In this document: one piece after another, positions 33,718-43,309 of the stretch | How positions within the stretch are numbered: the stretch's first letter is position 1 | Layout of the letters: each line of letters starts with the position of its first letter | Assembly: GCF_017115105.1 (NCBI RefSeq) | Contig: NZ_JABXKH010000082.1 | Span: 1 to 43,688, forward strand | DNA length: 43,688 nucleotides | Direction of reading: 5' to 3' | DNA from: Nostoc sp. NMS2 | Lineage (GTDB): Bacteria > Cyanobacteriota > Cyanobacteriia > Cyanobacteriales > Nostocaceae | Program-made: the position numbers and the translations under genes | The notes under the pieces: model-generated | Seen by the model: the letters and a program-made list of their open reading frames with translations, nothing else | What the model was told of the DNA's origin: nothing | Databases searched by the model: none

Positions 33718-34500
33718 TTTTGTTCTAATCGCATCCAGAACTTTGGCTGACTTTTCTCCAACAAAAGTATTATTCAGCATCGTATGAGAATCATCAGTTG
33801 GACCTACATCAGAATCTGGATGATAGATAATGATTCTTAAGGAATTATCAATTGCACTGAAGCTATGTAACTTGTTTTCTGGAAGACAGAAGACCGTTCC
33901 CATCTCCATTTTGAACGTTCCTTCCTCCACTTGACAAGTTCCACTACCCTCTGCGACAAGCCCAATCCGCAATGAGGGATGGGTATGGGGAGTTTGCGAT
34001 ACACCAGGAGGAACGTAGAGGAAATTCAAGCATGGTTCTCCACGTCTTAAAGGATTAATCAGAACCGTTGAAGAGCAGCCATCAATATAATTCAATCGCC
34101 CTAATGGTTCAATAGGCCCCCCAATTGTGAAAAGTCCAGTGTAGTTGAGTCGCGTTGCAACTAACACTTGGGCTTTACCATCTAAAGAAAAATTCCCTGG
34201 AACTGCGGCAAAGCAGTTTTTTCGCAATAAGAACTCTCCGTTACTGCTGTTGAGAGTAACTTCGCCCTCTGAAACAAATAGAAAGTGCGTGTCTTTTTCA
34301 CTCTCATTAACTTTGATAGAATTGATAACCCAAAAAGCACTCGATGGATGCCCTGCCATCGTGTAGTCAAGTTTTGTCGCCTCTAGGAATTGTTGACAGT
34401 AAAACTTTTGGTAGTCCTCCATCGGAATGCTAAATACTTCGGACTCAAGAGCAATGTTTTGGACTTGTTTTTGTAGTGGCGTTTCGGTTACGTGCTGCAT
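33715..34500 (-). CDS. Bicupin-type cupin domain protein
   Basis: The 261-residue protein has two cupin-like halves. The first (about 50-120) has weak motifs (THFLFVSEGEVTLNSSNGEF). The second (about 160-240) carries PPGVSQTPHTHPSLRIGLVAEGSGTC split from FCLPENKLHSFSA, giving the His-x-His and later His of a metal site. No signal peptide. It may be a dioxygenase, isomerase or sensor; I cannot tell. The stop TAG lies at the boundary of the repeat element, so the C-terminus might be altered. Upstream there is an NtcA-type box. It stands alone. Confidence 0.78.
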   Translation of the reverse strand: MQHVTETPLQKQVQNIALESEVFSIPMEDYQKFYCQQFLEATKLDYTMAGHPSSAFWVINSIKVNESEKDTHFLFVSEGEVTLNSSNGEFLLRKNCFAAVPGNFSLDGKAQVLVATRLNYTGLFTIGGPIEPLGRLNYIDGCSSTVLINPLRRGEPCLNFLYVPPGVSQTPHTHPSLRIGLVAEGSGTCQVEEGTFKMEMGTVFCLPENKLHSFSAIDNSLRIIIYHPDSDVGPTDDSHTMLNNTFVGEKSAKVLDAIRTK

Positions 34501-34729
34501 AATCTATCTGTGTTATTTTTGTTGCTTTACTTAATATTTGATTTCTTTGAAAAAGCCTAATTGCCACAATGCTTTGTTTGGCGCTGTCATCATATCAAGC
34601 GCCAGTAATATAGTCTTTATAATTACTTCGTTTCTAAGAGAAAACTCGGTTATTCCAATTATTCTTTAATAAATCAATTAAAAAGGGTATCCGTATTAAC
34701 ACTTATTTTGTAGTGCTACTATTTCAAAT

Positions 34730-34770
34730 AAGATACATTGTAAACAAAAAATTTAAGTAGCTAAGTATAC
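34730..34770 (-). promoter_or_regulatory. Candidate NtcA-activated promoter for the bicupin
   Basis: On the minus strand GTATACTTAGCTAC (34770-34757) fits GTA-N8-TAC. After 21 bp comes TATCTT (34735-34730) as a -10 box. This is the standard layout of NtcA-activated promoters. The leader to the bicupin start would be over 200 nt. Confidence 0.4.
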
Positions 34771-35090
34771 TTTAAACAATTTTTTCGTAGTCATTAAACA
34801 AACTTGATATATTGAAGACAAGTTAATAGAAAAGTTTATAACTAATTAAACCTGAAATTGCTTACTAGTAGTGTATTTACTGATAAAAAAGCCCGTACTA
34901 AGCTGAGATTACTCTTTAAAAAAGTTTTATTAATTCACTTATAGATGTTGTTACTTCTTTAACTTTAGTTTGTAAGTATTTATTCGTATTAGTCAGGGTT
35001 TCCTAACATTGTAGCTATGGCAGAAGCTCTTAGTTGTTTGCCGACATTAGGACTGACAAAAAATAAATGATCCCAAATTATTTGTACATT

Positions 35091-35134
35091 TATCGGGTAG
35101 CACATCTGTGCTATCCGATAATGGGGTGTTTTTT
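35091..35134 (+). terminator. Terminator-like hairpin without an upstream gene
   Basis: Arms TATCGG-G-TAGCAC and GTGCTA-T-CCGATA with a four-base loop are followed, after ATGGGGTG, by six Ts. No plus-strand gene precedes it for more than 2.5 kb, so it may end a small RNA or be an unrelated structure. Confidence 0.4.
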
Positions 35135-35597
35135 GACTGGAAGTCACTTAAATAGCGATCGCTCAAAATAACAGAATTATCATCTAAATAATAGATACTT
35201 GTACTGACATCTATCCTAAGTAATAAATGAGTCAGTATAAAAATGTATTGAAGAAGACATTTTAAATTTAAATCTTAAGATAGATGCGATTATAGAAAAT
35301 AAAGTGTATGGTGAAACAGTTTTTCATGTAAAAAAACTTCCGTGGGACAGAGGCACTACTGTTTTAATCTCCCTGCTGCCTGCCCTGTTCCCCCCGCCTC
35401 TTCTTGACGGGGCAGAGCATCGTAGTGTTATAACGGCATCAGTCTAGATCCAAAATAGGGAACACCAATTGATAACTAATTGCTGGTGCTTGGAGAGAGT
35501 TAAACTTAGCTTCTAGAGCAAACCCTGGTTAGACAAAGTTGATAAGCAATGCTAATGCCAGCACTGCTGATATTTTTAGGCAGGTGGGTCAATAGTG

Positions 35598-37145
35598 ATG
35601 AATGAAGCTGACACCTCAAATAAGGGGGCTGTGATGGAATCCCTAAATTCTGCTAATTCGCCACAATCCGAGCAGGCGAGTTGTCCCTTTTACTCAGTTG
35701 TGCCTAATGACAATATGGTAGTTAAACAACTGCCACTCCTCATGCCGGCTGAAGATACACAATTTTCAAAAGATACCACCCAGCAGGACTGGGTTGCAGA
35801 GCCAGAAAGCGGCAAGCAAGCACTTATTGATTCAGAATTTCAGAATCTGCTGGCATTGAACGAAGAATTGCGTGCAGCTAACAATAACTTGTATGAACAA
35901 GTAGAGCAGCTAAAAGACAATCTAGCTGAGTCTGAAAAGGTTTTGCAGTGGCAGAAAACGCGCTCTAGCGTTACTGAGTCGATGCTCAACCAACATACTC
36001 AGGAACTGGCTGCGGCTCAAGAACAGATAAAATCTTTATTTCAACAATTAGAAACTGCTGTACAAACTGTTCAACGCCAGGAAATTTTCACTGATAGTTA
36101 TAATGCACAGCTACAAATTAGCCAGCAACGCCTTGCCCAGCTAGAGCGAGAATGTACGTTGTTACACACTAATAACAGCGAACAGTCTGAGCAGTTATTG
36201 CAGTCTGAAACTGTTTGTCGGGAGTTACGTACTAGACTGATGCGACAACAACGCCAGACGCTGCAATTTAAAGCAGCTCTAGAAAAATGTTTAGATACAT
36301 CGGTTCCTAGCTATGACTCCTTAGAAGATACTGCACAACACCCCAAAGACATAACTAGCGGACAAGGAAGATTTTCTAGAAAAGCTCGGTCTTTGTTTCC
36401 TAACGCCCGGCCAATTCAACCTTGGTCAGCAGAATCAGAATCCTTGACTGAAAATGAAGATGATTCTTGGGGCGAACCGTCAGCACCAATCCCATTCCAA
36501 AAAAATGAATCGACTCCACCGCCATCATCTTCTTGGAACTGGTCAGTTAAGCAAAATACCCCAAAACCAGCAGAAGCTCCTACCCCCTCTGCAAAAATTG
36601 ACGATTCCCCAGATACACCTGAAGCTGTTTCAACTTCAGGATCACCCAATTTAGATCAGCAATTAGATAGTCTAATCCAAATGTTTTTCACCTCCCAGTC
36701 TGAATCTGCATCACCACCGCCTGCTGCGAAAACAGATGTGGATGGTAATAATGCCCCTATCTGGGAGACTTTAGCAACAATATTGGAAGACGATGAGGAA
36801 ACAGAAAATCCACAGGAGAAAGATTTAGAGGCAGAAATCAATCCCCCTGCAACTACCTCGACTTCTGGGACGACAGATTCTGTACTTTCACCAGCCAATG
36901 ACTTATTAGTTTCCTCTACTTCCTTGCACACTGAGCCGCCTGTTGGAAACACTGAAGATTACTGGTCAGAAGTTTCCCAATTGTCACAGTTGGAATTATC
37001 AGAAAATGATTTTTCCCCAGAGTCATTAGGTGATAGCACTGATGATGCCAATTCACCTTCACCTGTGGTTTATCCCCAGCGTCCACCCAAGGGGCGTAAG
37101 TCATTGGCATCTGTGGAATTACCGAATTTTCGCCCCAAGAGTTAG
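35598..37145 (+). CDS. Coiled-coil protein with acidic, low-complexity C-terminus
   Basis: The 515-residue soluble protein starts MNEADTSNKGAV; a GTG immediately upstream is the alternative. Residues about 75-235 are a predicted coiled coil with heptads (LNEELRAANNNLYEQVEQLKDNL, LNQHTQELAAAQEQIKSLFQQLETA, RELRTRLMRQQRQTLQFKAAL). The rest is rich in Ser, Pro, Asp and Glu, with a short structured stretch LDQQLDSLIQMFFT near 352-365 and a PQRPPKGRKSLASVELPNFRPK end. No signal peptide. I do not recognise a named family; a scaffold or cytoskeletal-type role is a guess. Confidence 0.75.
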   Translation: MNEADTSNKGAVMESLNSANSPQSEQASCPFYSVVPNDNMVVKQLPLLMPAEDTQFSKDTTQQDWVAEPESGKQALIDSEFQNLLALNEELRAANNNLYEQVEQLKDNLAESEKVLQWQKTRSSVTESMLNQHTQELAAAQEQIKSLFQQLETAVQTVQRQEIFTDSYNAQLQISQQRLAQLERECTLLHTNNSEQSEQLLQSETVCRELRTRLMRQQRQTLQFKAALEKCLDTSVPSYDSLEDTAQHPKDITSGQGRFSRKARSLFPNARPIQPWSAESESLTENEDDSWGEPSAPIPFQKNESTPPPSSSWNWSVKQNTPKPAEAPTPSAKIDDSPDTPEAVSTSGSPNLDQQLDSLIQMFFTSQSESASPPPAAKTDVDGNNAPIWETLATILEDDEETENPQEKDLEAEINPPATTSTSGTTDSVLSPANDLLVSSTSLHTEPPVGNTEDYWSEVSQLSQLELSENDFSPESLGDSTDDANSPSPVVYPQRPPKGRKSLASVELPNFRPKS

Positions 37146-37272
37146 GAGTGGGGAGTGGGGATGAGGGAGCAGGGGAGCAGGGGGACAAGGGGAATTATTG
37201 AACAAGTCTCTCCCTTGTCTCCCCCCTCTTCCTTGTCTCTCTTGTCTCTTCTTCATGCCCAATGCCCAATGA
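37146..37272. repeat. G-rich/C-rich palindromic intergenic repeat
   Basis: Contains GGGAGCAGGGGAGCAGGGGG, a GACAAGGGGAATTATTGAAC centre and CTTGTCTCCCCCCTC, ending in ATGCCCAATGCCCAATGAC. Nearly the same sequence is present in the coding region of the next gene at 38824-38967. Confidence 0.8.
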
Positions 37273-39480
37273 CTAATTAAGAATCCTTGCTTCTGACTTC
37301 GGAATTATGGCTTCTGGGTTGGCTTTGGCTACTTGAGCGCGCGATCGCGGTTTGCCTGTGGCGATCGCATAATTAATCGCCAATAGCCACAGCCACAAGC
37401 CCGGATTTCGGGGTTCTAGCCAAAAACCTACCCGGTTTAAGAAGCGCCCGAACCACGGACTTAGCAAAGCGCTAACAAGGGCATGACGACCGAAGTTGAA
37501 ATAACTACCAAGCCATCTCATTAAATCTCTAGGCCCAGCCAGTTCCCAAATCCATAAAAGTAAGGCAGGATTTTTTCTAGCGGCTTTGAGTGCTAGGCGG
37601 TTAAAGGTTAACCAATCACACCTATCTTTGATGAAGTTATCTGCTACTTCTTGGGGTTCGTCTGCTAACAGTCCAAAGAAGGTGTTGAGCATGGAGTTAA
37701 TGCGCTGGGGTGGTAAGAATTTCCCAGTGGGTACCATCATGCCTTTGGAAAATAGCCAAGTGACGGAAACGTTGCTTTGGTAAGCCCGAATTTGATTCAA
37801 GTGGCGGAAACTCAATAAGTCATGTTTGAGAGCAGTATCCAAAAGCGTTGTTAAGCGCTCTAAGTTGCGAACTAGCGAACCAAAACCGGTGAAGACGAGG
37901 GGAGATTGGAGTGATGCGGCATCGCCGATCGCAATCAATCGATCGAAGGCAACTGTGCGATCGCTACTTCCGACACTAAAATGTCCTGGTATATACCCAA
38001 ATGTCGGCTTTTTCCATACCAATTTGTCCATATCGCACCTGCGATACTCTGGCAAAATCGTGAAAAAGTCCTCGTACATCTCTAGCAAGGAACCAGGATT
38101 TTCAGCATTGACTTCATGGTAATGAAATAAATAAATCGTCAATTCATCATCTGCTGCGGGAAACAGTTCCCAAATCAACTGCCTTCCCCGCGAAATATCC
38201 CCATGACTATAAAGAACGTCCCCATATTGAGAATCCCATACTCCCGGCTCAAATCCGCTCTCAATTGCCGCTCCTACTGTCGGGCAGACGCTATCAAAGG
38301 CACGACCACCATTTAACTGCCAAGCAATGGGTGACGCAGTTCCCATTGCATCTATTAGCAGTCGTCCACTTACTTGTTTTTCAACCTGACTAGGTAAGTG
38401 CTTTACTTTCAACAGAACTTGTGATATATCAATATCTGCACGCATAAATTCTGTTTCATCCCAGATTTCGCCGCCTGCGGCTTGCAGCTTTTGCCCACAC
38501 ATTTGGAGCCATTTTTCGGAATCTAAGCCTAAATTTAGGACTGTGGGTGTGTGCAGAACGGGCGATCGCAGTTTGGATGGATTATTCGCATCAAAAAACT
38601 TATTGAATCCATCTTTGTATTCCCTAGCAATGATGGTTTCTAACTCAGCGGGGGTGACTAAACCCAGGTTAACCAAGCTTTGAATCTCATCACGAGAAAT
38701 ATTCCATTCTCGGTTCATCCGGCCAAAGGGCATTCGTTCCACCAGCAGGACTTTATATCCCAGTTTTGCCATCAGTGCTGCATGAATTGCGCCTAGTGCG
38801 CCGCCGATGTAGATGATGTCGTACTGGGCATGGGGCATAGGGCATGGGGCATGAATAAGAGACAAGGGAGACAAGAAAGAGGGGGGAGACAAGGGAGAGA
38901 CTTGTTCAATAATTCCCCCTTGTCCCCCTTGTCCTCCCTGCTCCCCAACTCCCCTTTCCCCTTGATTGGAAAACACAACTTGACGCGGCTGCTGCGGATT
39001 CCGTACCCCTTCGCGCCATCGTTGTTCCCACCAGTAGGCACGTGTTAGATCGTATTCACCGTTGGGCATTTTCTGAAAATACTTGACTGTGAGGGGGTAA
39101 GCAGAGGCTAGCGCAGCAAAAATCGATTGTTGGGATAAATCAATCGCTGGCGGTTCTGGATAATGATGCGGAAAACGGCTTCTGATTTCTTTGGTTAGGC
39201 GTTGCAGAATTTGTCCCTCATTAGGAAAGGGTTGTTCTGCCCAACGAAACACTTTCAGATAGGTAGTTCGTTGCACCGACCAGACAAATACCGAAAGTTC
39301 CACAGGCAAGTTTTCGGAAAGAGCCGCCCCAGCAGGTGTACTAGCACTGGGGATTTTGAGGCGAAAGCCTTCCGAAGTAAGCACTTTTTCTCCATTTCCA
39401 GGTTCAAAATCTGTTTGTAGCCAGCTACGCACGGTTTCTATATCTGGGGTTGGAACTTCTAAATAAAGGATTTCTCTCAT
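37273..39480 (-). CDS. FAD-dependent CruA/CruP-type lycopene cyclase family protein
   Basis: The 735-residue flavoprotein has an N-terminal region (1-165), then a dinucleotide-binding motif YIGGALGAIHAALMAKLGYKVLLVER (about 224-249), presented here in pieces as the GGALGA turn and VER end. The FAD-binding GDAASLQSPLVFTGFGSLVRNLERL is at about 545-570. This GD-x6-P-x3-GFG motif belongs to the CruA/CruP group. CruA converts lycopene to gamma/beta-carotene; CruP limits carotenoid peroxide damage. I cannot decide between them with certainty, though the motifs fit CruP well. About 48 residues (172-219) of low-complexity sequence are encoded by an intergenic repeat. The C-terminus has hydrophobic segments (PGLWLWLLAINYAIA). 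Confidence 0.82.
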   Translation of the reverse strand: MREILYLEVPTPDIETVRSWLQTDFEPGNGEKVLTSEGFRLKIPSASTPAGAALSENLPVELSVFVWSVQRTTYLKVFRWAEQPFPNEGQILQRLTKEIRSRFPHHYPEPPAIDLSQQSIFAALASAYPLTVKYFQKMPNGEYDLTRAYWWEQRWREGVRNPQQPRQVVFSNQGERGVGEQGGQGGQGGIIEQVSPLSPPSFLSPLSLIHAPCPMPHAQYDIIYIGGALGAIHAALMAKLGYKVLLVERMPFGRMNREWNISRDEIQSLVNLGLVTPAELETIIAREYKDGFNKFFDANNPSKLRSPVLHTPTVLNLGLDSEKWLQMCGQKLQAAGGEIWDETEFMRADIDISQVLLKVKHLPSQVEKQVSGRLLIDAMGTASPIAWQLNGGRAFDSVCPTVGAAIESGFEPGVWDSQYGDVLYSHGDISRGRQLIWELFPAADDELTIYLFHYHEVNAENPGSLLEMYEDFFTILPEYRRCDMDKLVWKKPTFGYIPGHFSVGSSDRTVAFDRLIAIGDAASLQSPLVFTGFGSLVRNLERLTTLLDTALKHDLLSFRHLNQIRAYQSNVSVTWLFSKGMMVPTGKFLPPQRINSMLNTFFGLLADEPQEVADNFIKDRCDWLTFNRLALKAARKNPALLLWIWELAGPRDLMRWLGSYFNFGRHALVSALLSPWFGRFLNRVGFWLEPRNPGLWLWLLAINYAIATGKPRSRAQVAKANPEAIIPKSEARILN
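38824..38967 (-). repeat. Intergenic repeat inserted in frame into the CruA/CruP-like gene
   Basis: It encodes residues 172-219 (GERGVGEQGGQGGQGG...SPLSPPSFLSPLSLIHAPCPMPH). The DNA repeats the 37146-37272 unit in inverse orientation, including GAATTATTGAACAAGTCTC and GGGCATGGGGCATG phrases. The frame is maintained with no stop. Confidence 0.85.
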
Positions 39481-39640
39481 CGTTTGCTGACATCTCCGAT
39501 CAATCTACTCACTAAGACAGATTTTATGAAGGCACAAAGTAAGGTAAACTCCGCGCAATTAGTTTCGTAAAGATTCAGTAAAGCAATTTTAAAAATTTGT
39601 TGAATTTATTGTTCATTTTGTATTTCTGTAAACCCACGCC

Positions 39641-39874
39641 ATGAATTATCCCATTCCAGACAGTCCCCAAGAAATTGTTGCCTTGCGACAACAGCCGATT
39701 GATGAAGAACTCGTTGCAGCTGCGATCGCTGGAGTCATTAAAATTGTCCGCGCTCAGGGTCAATCTTTGGAAGAATTAACCGCTCAGTTGCTAGCAGACG
39801 ATCCACTGCTGGATCAGCAACAACGTCGCTGGTTAAGCCAATTAGTTGCCCAATCCTGGGAAAAGTTCTCCTAA
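39641..39874 (+). CDS. Small conserved cyanobacterial protein of unknown function
   Basis: The 77-residue acidic soluble protein begins MNYPIPDSPQEIVALRQQPIDEEL. It is helical, ending RRWLSQLVAQSWEKFS. It has a proper ATG and codon use like its neighbours, and HIP1 (GCGATCGC) occurs within it. I recall such short proteins as conserved in Nostocales, but no function is known to me. It is divergent from the CruA/CruP-like gene. Confidence 0.72.
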   Translation: MNYPIPDSPQEIVALRQQPIDEELVAAAIAGVIKIVRAQGQSLEELTAQLLADDPLLDQQQRRWLSQLVAQSWEKFS

Positions 39875-40299
39875 AACCTTGCATAATATAAAGGAAATTT
39901 TTGTCGCAGCATTAGATATTTAGGTATGCAACTAAATATTTGGAATATTGGCGTTGGCTTTGCCCACCGTAGGCATCGCATTTTAGGTATAGGAGTAACA
40001 ATAATTGTCAGTAGGGAATTGGCAATTGGCTTGCTATTTTGGTATTGATGGCGCAGAAGCCACCAAATTAACCATATCAGCGTTTTACGTTGCTAATGAA
40101 TTTTACAACGTTCTGAAAGCCCCTGCGGGAAGGTGAAGCGCCTATAAGTTAAAAAATACAGGACTTTGCAAGTAAGTGAGGTACAAATGCAGGACTCACG
40201 CATTATATATAGAGTTGCTACCTCCTGCCACCTGCCTCCTGCCTCCTGCCTCAAAACCCGTAGCTCCTTGTACTTCATGCAAAAGAAAACTGCTGTATA
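39875..40299. other. Intergenic region, no gene seen
   Basis: Non-coding DNA with a CCTGCCTCCTGCCTCCTGCC microsatellite-like tract (40218-40253) and an AGGACTCACGCATTATA phrase related to the AGGACTTACGCA repeats. The argS gene runs toward it without a clear terminator. Confidence 0.55.
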
Positions 40300-42054
40300 T
40301 TACATTCTCTCCAATACCTGAATTCCCAACAAAGACAATCCCAACTTCAGAGTTCTAGCAGTCAAATCACATAAAACCAAGCGGGATGTCCTCTGCGGTT
40401 CCTCGGCTTGTAGTATGGGACAGCGATCGTAGAATTGGTTAAACTTCTGACTTAGTTCAAACAAATACTCACATAAACGATTAGGCAGCAAGTCTTGCTC
40501 TACACTACTAATAACTTCATCCAGTTGAAGTAAATATTTTGCTAGCGCTAATTCTGTTTCATGCTGCAACAAAACGGCATTATTTCCCAACTCTTTAAAG
40601 TTAATATTACCCTTGCGGCTAATCCCATGAATCCGCGCATAAACATACAGCATATAGGGCGCAGTATTACCTTTGAGATCCAGCATTTTGTCGTAGCTGA
40701 AAATGTAGTTACTGGTGCGATTTTGGCTTAAGTCTGCATATTTAACTGCACTGATTCCAACTACTCTAGCAACTTCATTAATAAATTCTTCAGTTTCTTG
40801 ACGTTCTTCTTTTTGTAATCTACTTTTTAGGTCAGCATGGGCACGAGAAACAGCTTCATCTAATAAATCCCGCAACCGCACACTATCCCCAGAACGAGTT
40901 CTGTATCTTCTACCATCTTCCCCAAGCACCAACCCAAAGGGCACATGTACTAATTCCACATCATCGGGAATCCAGCCGGCTTTGCGTGCTACCTGGAAAA
41001 ATTGGGCAAAATGGTTTCCTTGTCCAGCATCGGTTACATAAATTATTCGCTTTGCTTCATCCTGCTGAATCCGGTAGCGGAGGGATGCTAAATCAGTTGT
41101 GGCGTAGTTATAACCGCCATCTGATTTCTGCACAATTAAAGGTAAAGGTTCACCTTCTCTATTTGTAAATCCTTCCAGAAAAACGCATTTTGCACCCTGA
41201 TTTTCTACCAGTAAGCCAGATTTATCTAAATCTTCCACAACGCCAGATAGCAAAGGGTTATAGAAAGATTCTCCGCGTTCAATTAATTTGATATCAAGCA
41301 ACTCATAAATTATTTGAAACTCTCGCCGTGACTGTTCGCATAGCAGTTTCCAGGCATGGAGTGTATCTTCTGCACCTGCTTGTAATCTGACAACTTCTTG
41401 CCGTGCTGTTTCTTGAAAAGCTGCATCTTCATCAAACCGCAGTTTGGCTTTACGATAAAAAGAGACTAAATCACCAATATCTAAAGCATTAGCGGTGGTA
41501 AGCGCATCTGGGTAAACTTCCCGCAGATAGGCGATTAACATGCCAAACTGCGTACCCCAATCACCTACATGATTTAACCGCAGCACATCGTGTCCAAGAA
41601 ATTCTAAAATCCGAGCGATGGAATCACCAATAATCGTCGAACGCAAGTGTCCAACGTGCATTTCTTTGGCAATATTCGGACTGGAAAAATCCACAATTTC
41701 CCGCTTCGGCGTTTTCGCGGCTGGAACTCCCAGTCTGGGATCGGCTTGAATCGCATTTAGTTGTGCTTCTAAATATGGTGTTTTCAGTTTGAGATTGATA
41801 AATCCTGGACCAGCGATTTCCGGCGGTTCACAGATTTCGGATACATCTAATTTATCAACGATCGCACCTGCGATCGCTCTTGGTTGCAATCCTTTCTTTT
41901 TACTCAGGGATAAAGCCACATTCGCCTGATAATCACCAAATTTAGGATTACTAGCAGAAACCAAAATTGGATCTACTCCCGCGAAATCAGGGCCAAAAGC
42001 CGCAACTATTGCCTGTTCAAGCTGAACTTTTAGTTTTTCTTGTGTAGCGTTCAT
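40300..42054 (-). CDS. argS: Arginyl-tRNA synthetase
   Basis: This class Ia synthetase charges tRNA-Arg. Features in order: N-terminal additional domain (1-110), the HVGH signature at 133-136 in [16 protein letters not shown], the catalytic domain with [14 protein letters not shown], an atypical KMSK region ([16 protein letters not shown]) as is common in ArgRS, and the C-terminal DALR anticodon-binding domain ([21 protein letters not shown] through to GIQVLERM). The 584-residue length is normal. The ATG is at 42054. Confidence 0.97.
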   Translation of the reverse strand: MNATQEKLKVQLEQAIVAAFGPDFAGVDPILVSASNPKFGDYQANVALSLSKKKGLQPRAIAGAIVDKLDVSEICEPPEIAGPGFINLKLKTPYLEAQLNAIQADPRLGVPAAKTPKREIVDFSSPNIAKEMHVGHLRSTIIGDSIARILEFLGHDVLRLNHVGDWGTQFGMLIAYLREVYPDALTTANALDIGDLVSFYRKAKLRFDEDAAFQETARQEVVRLQAGAEDTLHAWKLLCEQSRREFQIIYELLDIKLIERGESFYNPLLSGVVEDLDKSGLLVENQGAKCVFLEGFTNREGEPLPLIVQKSDGGYNYATTDLASLRYRIQQDEAKRIIYVTDAGQGNHFAQFFQVARKAGWIPDDVELVHVPFGLVLGEDGRRYRTRSGDSVRLRDLLDEAVSRAHADLKSRLQKEERQETEEFINEVARVVGISAVKYADLSQNRTSNYIFSYDKMLDLKGNTAPYMLYVYARIHGISRKGNINFKELGNNAVLLQHETELALAKYLLQLDEVISSVEQDLLPNRLCEYLFELSQKFNQFYDRCPILQAEEPQRTSRLVLCDLTARTLKLGLSLLGIQVLERM

Positions 42055-42546
42055 ATATAAATTTTATCTGTTGAGAGAGGGAATGTAGCTCTGGAAAAGC
42101 TTGATTATTCACTTTAGAAATCTGGAGATTCTGAAGAGAGTTGAAAAATCAACAAGCTGTTTGCAAAAGTATCTTTTTTTACAAAACTGTGTTTAGCTGA
42201 CCATATTTTGCACTTTCAAGTCTTCATGCGCTACGAGGTCGCTAAACATAAACAATAACCTTGCTGTTTTTACAGCAAAGTTTTAACGCTGGCGACTTAC
42301 CTTGAAGCGTTTTCGAGCCAATTTATTTCTAAACTATCACAGGCATTGCTAAAAACTCAACTGCTCCAATGGTTTGATTGGGCTGCATTTCCAGTAGGAA
42401 GGTGCGTTACACTTCGTTAACGCACCCTATAAAATATTCCCAAAATGAGGAAATTTCCCGAAAATAGGAAATCTGATTGACTTGTGACTTCTCAATTAGC
42501 GACTCTATCTGTAACAGAAATTTAGACTCTACAGATAAGTACTACC
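42055..42546. other. Intergenic region upstream of argS and hicA
   Basis: Contains the argS promoter side and a hairpin TTGCTGT-TTTT-ACAGCAA near 42260. The last 75 bp (from about 42470) are repeated before the second hicA (from about 43010). No gene seen. Confidence 0.55.
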
Positions 42547-42738
42547 ATGAAAGTACACGAAGTCATTAAACGACTAGAAGCTGATGGTTGGTATCTTGCT
42601 AGAACCAAAGGTAGTCATTGACAGTTCAAACATCCAGATAAACCGAGTATTGTAACAGTGTCTGGTAAGCCAAATGTGGATGTGCCAATTGGTACTCTTA
42701 AAAATATCTGGAGACAAGCTCAATTAGAGGAAGACTGA
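42547..42738 (+). pseudogene. hicA: HicA-like toxin, broken by an internal stop (copy 1)
   Basis: The frame matches the second hicA copy (MKVHEVIKRLEADGWYLARTKGSH), then meets TGA at 42619-42621, where the second copy has CGA (Arg). After this stop the frame continues QFKHPDKPSIVTVSGKPN...IWRQAQL to its own stop at 42736-42738. The nonsense codon directly follows the catalytic-type His of GSH. The toxin copy is therefore predicted dead, unless read through. Its final TGA overlaps the hicB copy 1 start. Confidence 0.9.
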
Positions 42739-42989
42739 TGCATTATACAGTTGTGATTGAAAAGGGAGAAACTAGCTACGGCGCTTATGTCCCTGATTTA
42801 CCAGGTTGTGTGGCTGTGGGTGAAACTTTAGAAGAAGTCAAGCAGATGATTGCAGAAGCTATTGAATTTCATCTAGAAGGAATGCTAGAAGATGGTTTAC
42901 CTATCCCTAAACCTATAAGCATCGCTCATGAGGTTGAAGTTGCAAACTACAGCACCTTTCCTACGGAAAGCTACACGAACGTAGGTTAA
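42738..42989 (+). CDS. hicB: HicB-like antitoxin (copy 1)
   Basis: The 83-residue HicB-fold protein begins MHYTVVIEKGETSYGAYVPDLPGC and continues GETLEEVKQMIAEAIEFHLEGMLEDGLPIPKP. It has the partial RNase H-like antitoxin domain and no C-terminal helix-turn-helix or ribbon domain. It differs from copy 2 by a few substitutions and a longer tail (STFPTESYTNVG). Its ATG overlaps the hicA copy 1 stop (ATGA). It may still neutralise the intact second toxin (inference). Confidence 0.9.
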   Translation: MHYTVVIEKGETSYGAYVPDLPGCVAVGETLEEVKQMIAEAIEFHLEGMLEDGLPIPKPISIAHEVEVANYSTFPTESYTNVG

Positions 42990-43115
42990 AAAACCCTAAA
43001 AAATATTTCCCAAATGAGAAAATTGTCCGAAAATAGGAAATCTTATTGACTTTTGACTTCTCAATTAGCGACTCTATCTGTAACAGAAATTTTCCCTGTA
43101 CAGATAAGTAGTAAC

Positions 43116-43298
43116 ATGAAAGTACGTGATGTAATCAAACGAGTGGAAGCTGATGGTTGGTATCTTGCTAGAACTAAAGGTAGTCATCGACAGTTCAAGC
43201 ATCAGGGTAAACCAGGTTTAGTTACAGTTCCAGGTAAATTGTCTGACGACTTAGCCCCTGGTACTCTCAGTAGTATCTGGAGGCAAGCACAGTTATAA
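43116..43298 (+). CDS. hicA: HicA-like toxin (copy 2, intact)
   Basis: The 60-residue double-stranded RNA-binding-like mRNA interferase has the sequence MKVRDVIKRVEADGWYLAR...GSHRQFKHQGKPG. His24 in GSHRQF is the expected catalytic residue. A longer in-frame start at 43053 (TTG) is less likely because copy 1 begins at the corresponding ATG. HicB copy 2 lies 11 bp downstream. The toxin cleaves mRNA and is held by HicB (family knowledge). Confidence 0.9.
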   Translation: MKVRDVIKRVEADGWYLARTKGSHRQFKHQGKPGLVTVPGKLSDDLAPGTLSSIWRQAQL

Positions 43299-43309
43299 GG
43301 AGAACGGCA

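Larger units (their letters stand above)
34501..35597. other. 1.1-kb AT-rich intergenic region
   Basis: No protein gene was seen. It holds a candidate NtcA-activated promoter pointing left (34730-34770), a strong hairpin with T-run (35091-35134) that no plus-strand gene explains, and the leader of the coiled-coil protein gene. A C-rich repeat phrase (CCCTGCTGCCTGCCCTG...CCTCTTCTTGACGGGGC) is at 35367-35412. Confidence 0.6.

Noticed and set aside
42255..42290. Hairpin TTGCTGT-TTTT-ACAGCAA as a terminator
   Set aside because: No gene ends nearby on either strand and the T-run is weak; noted only in the intergenic entry.
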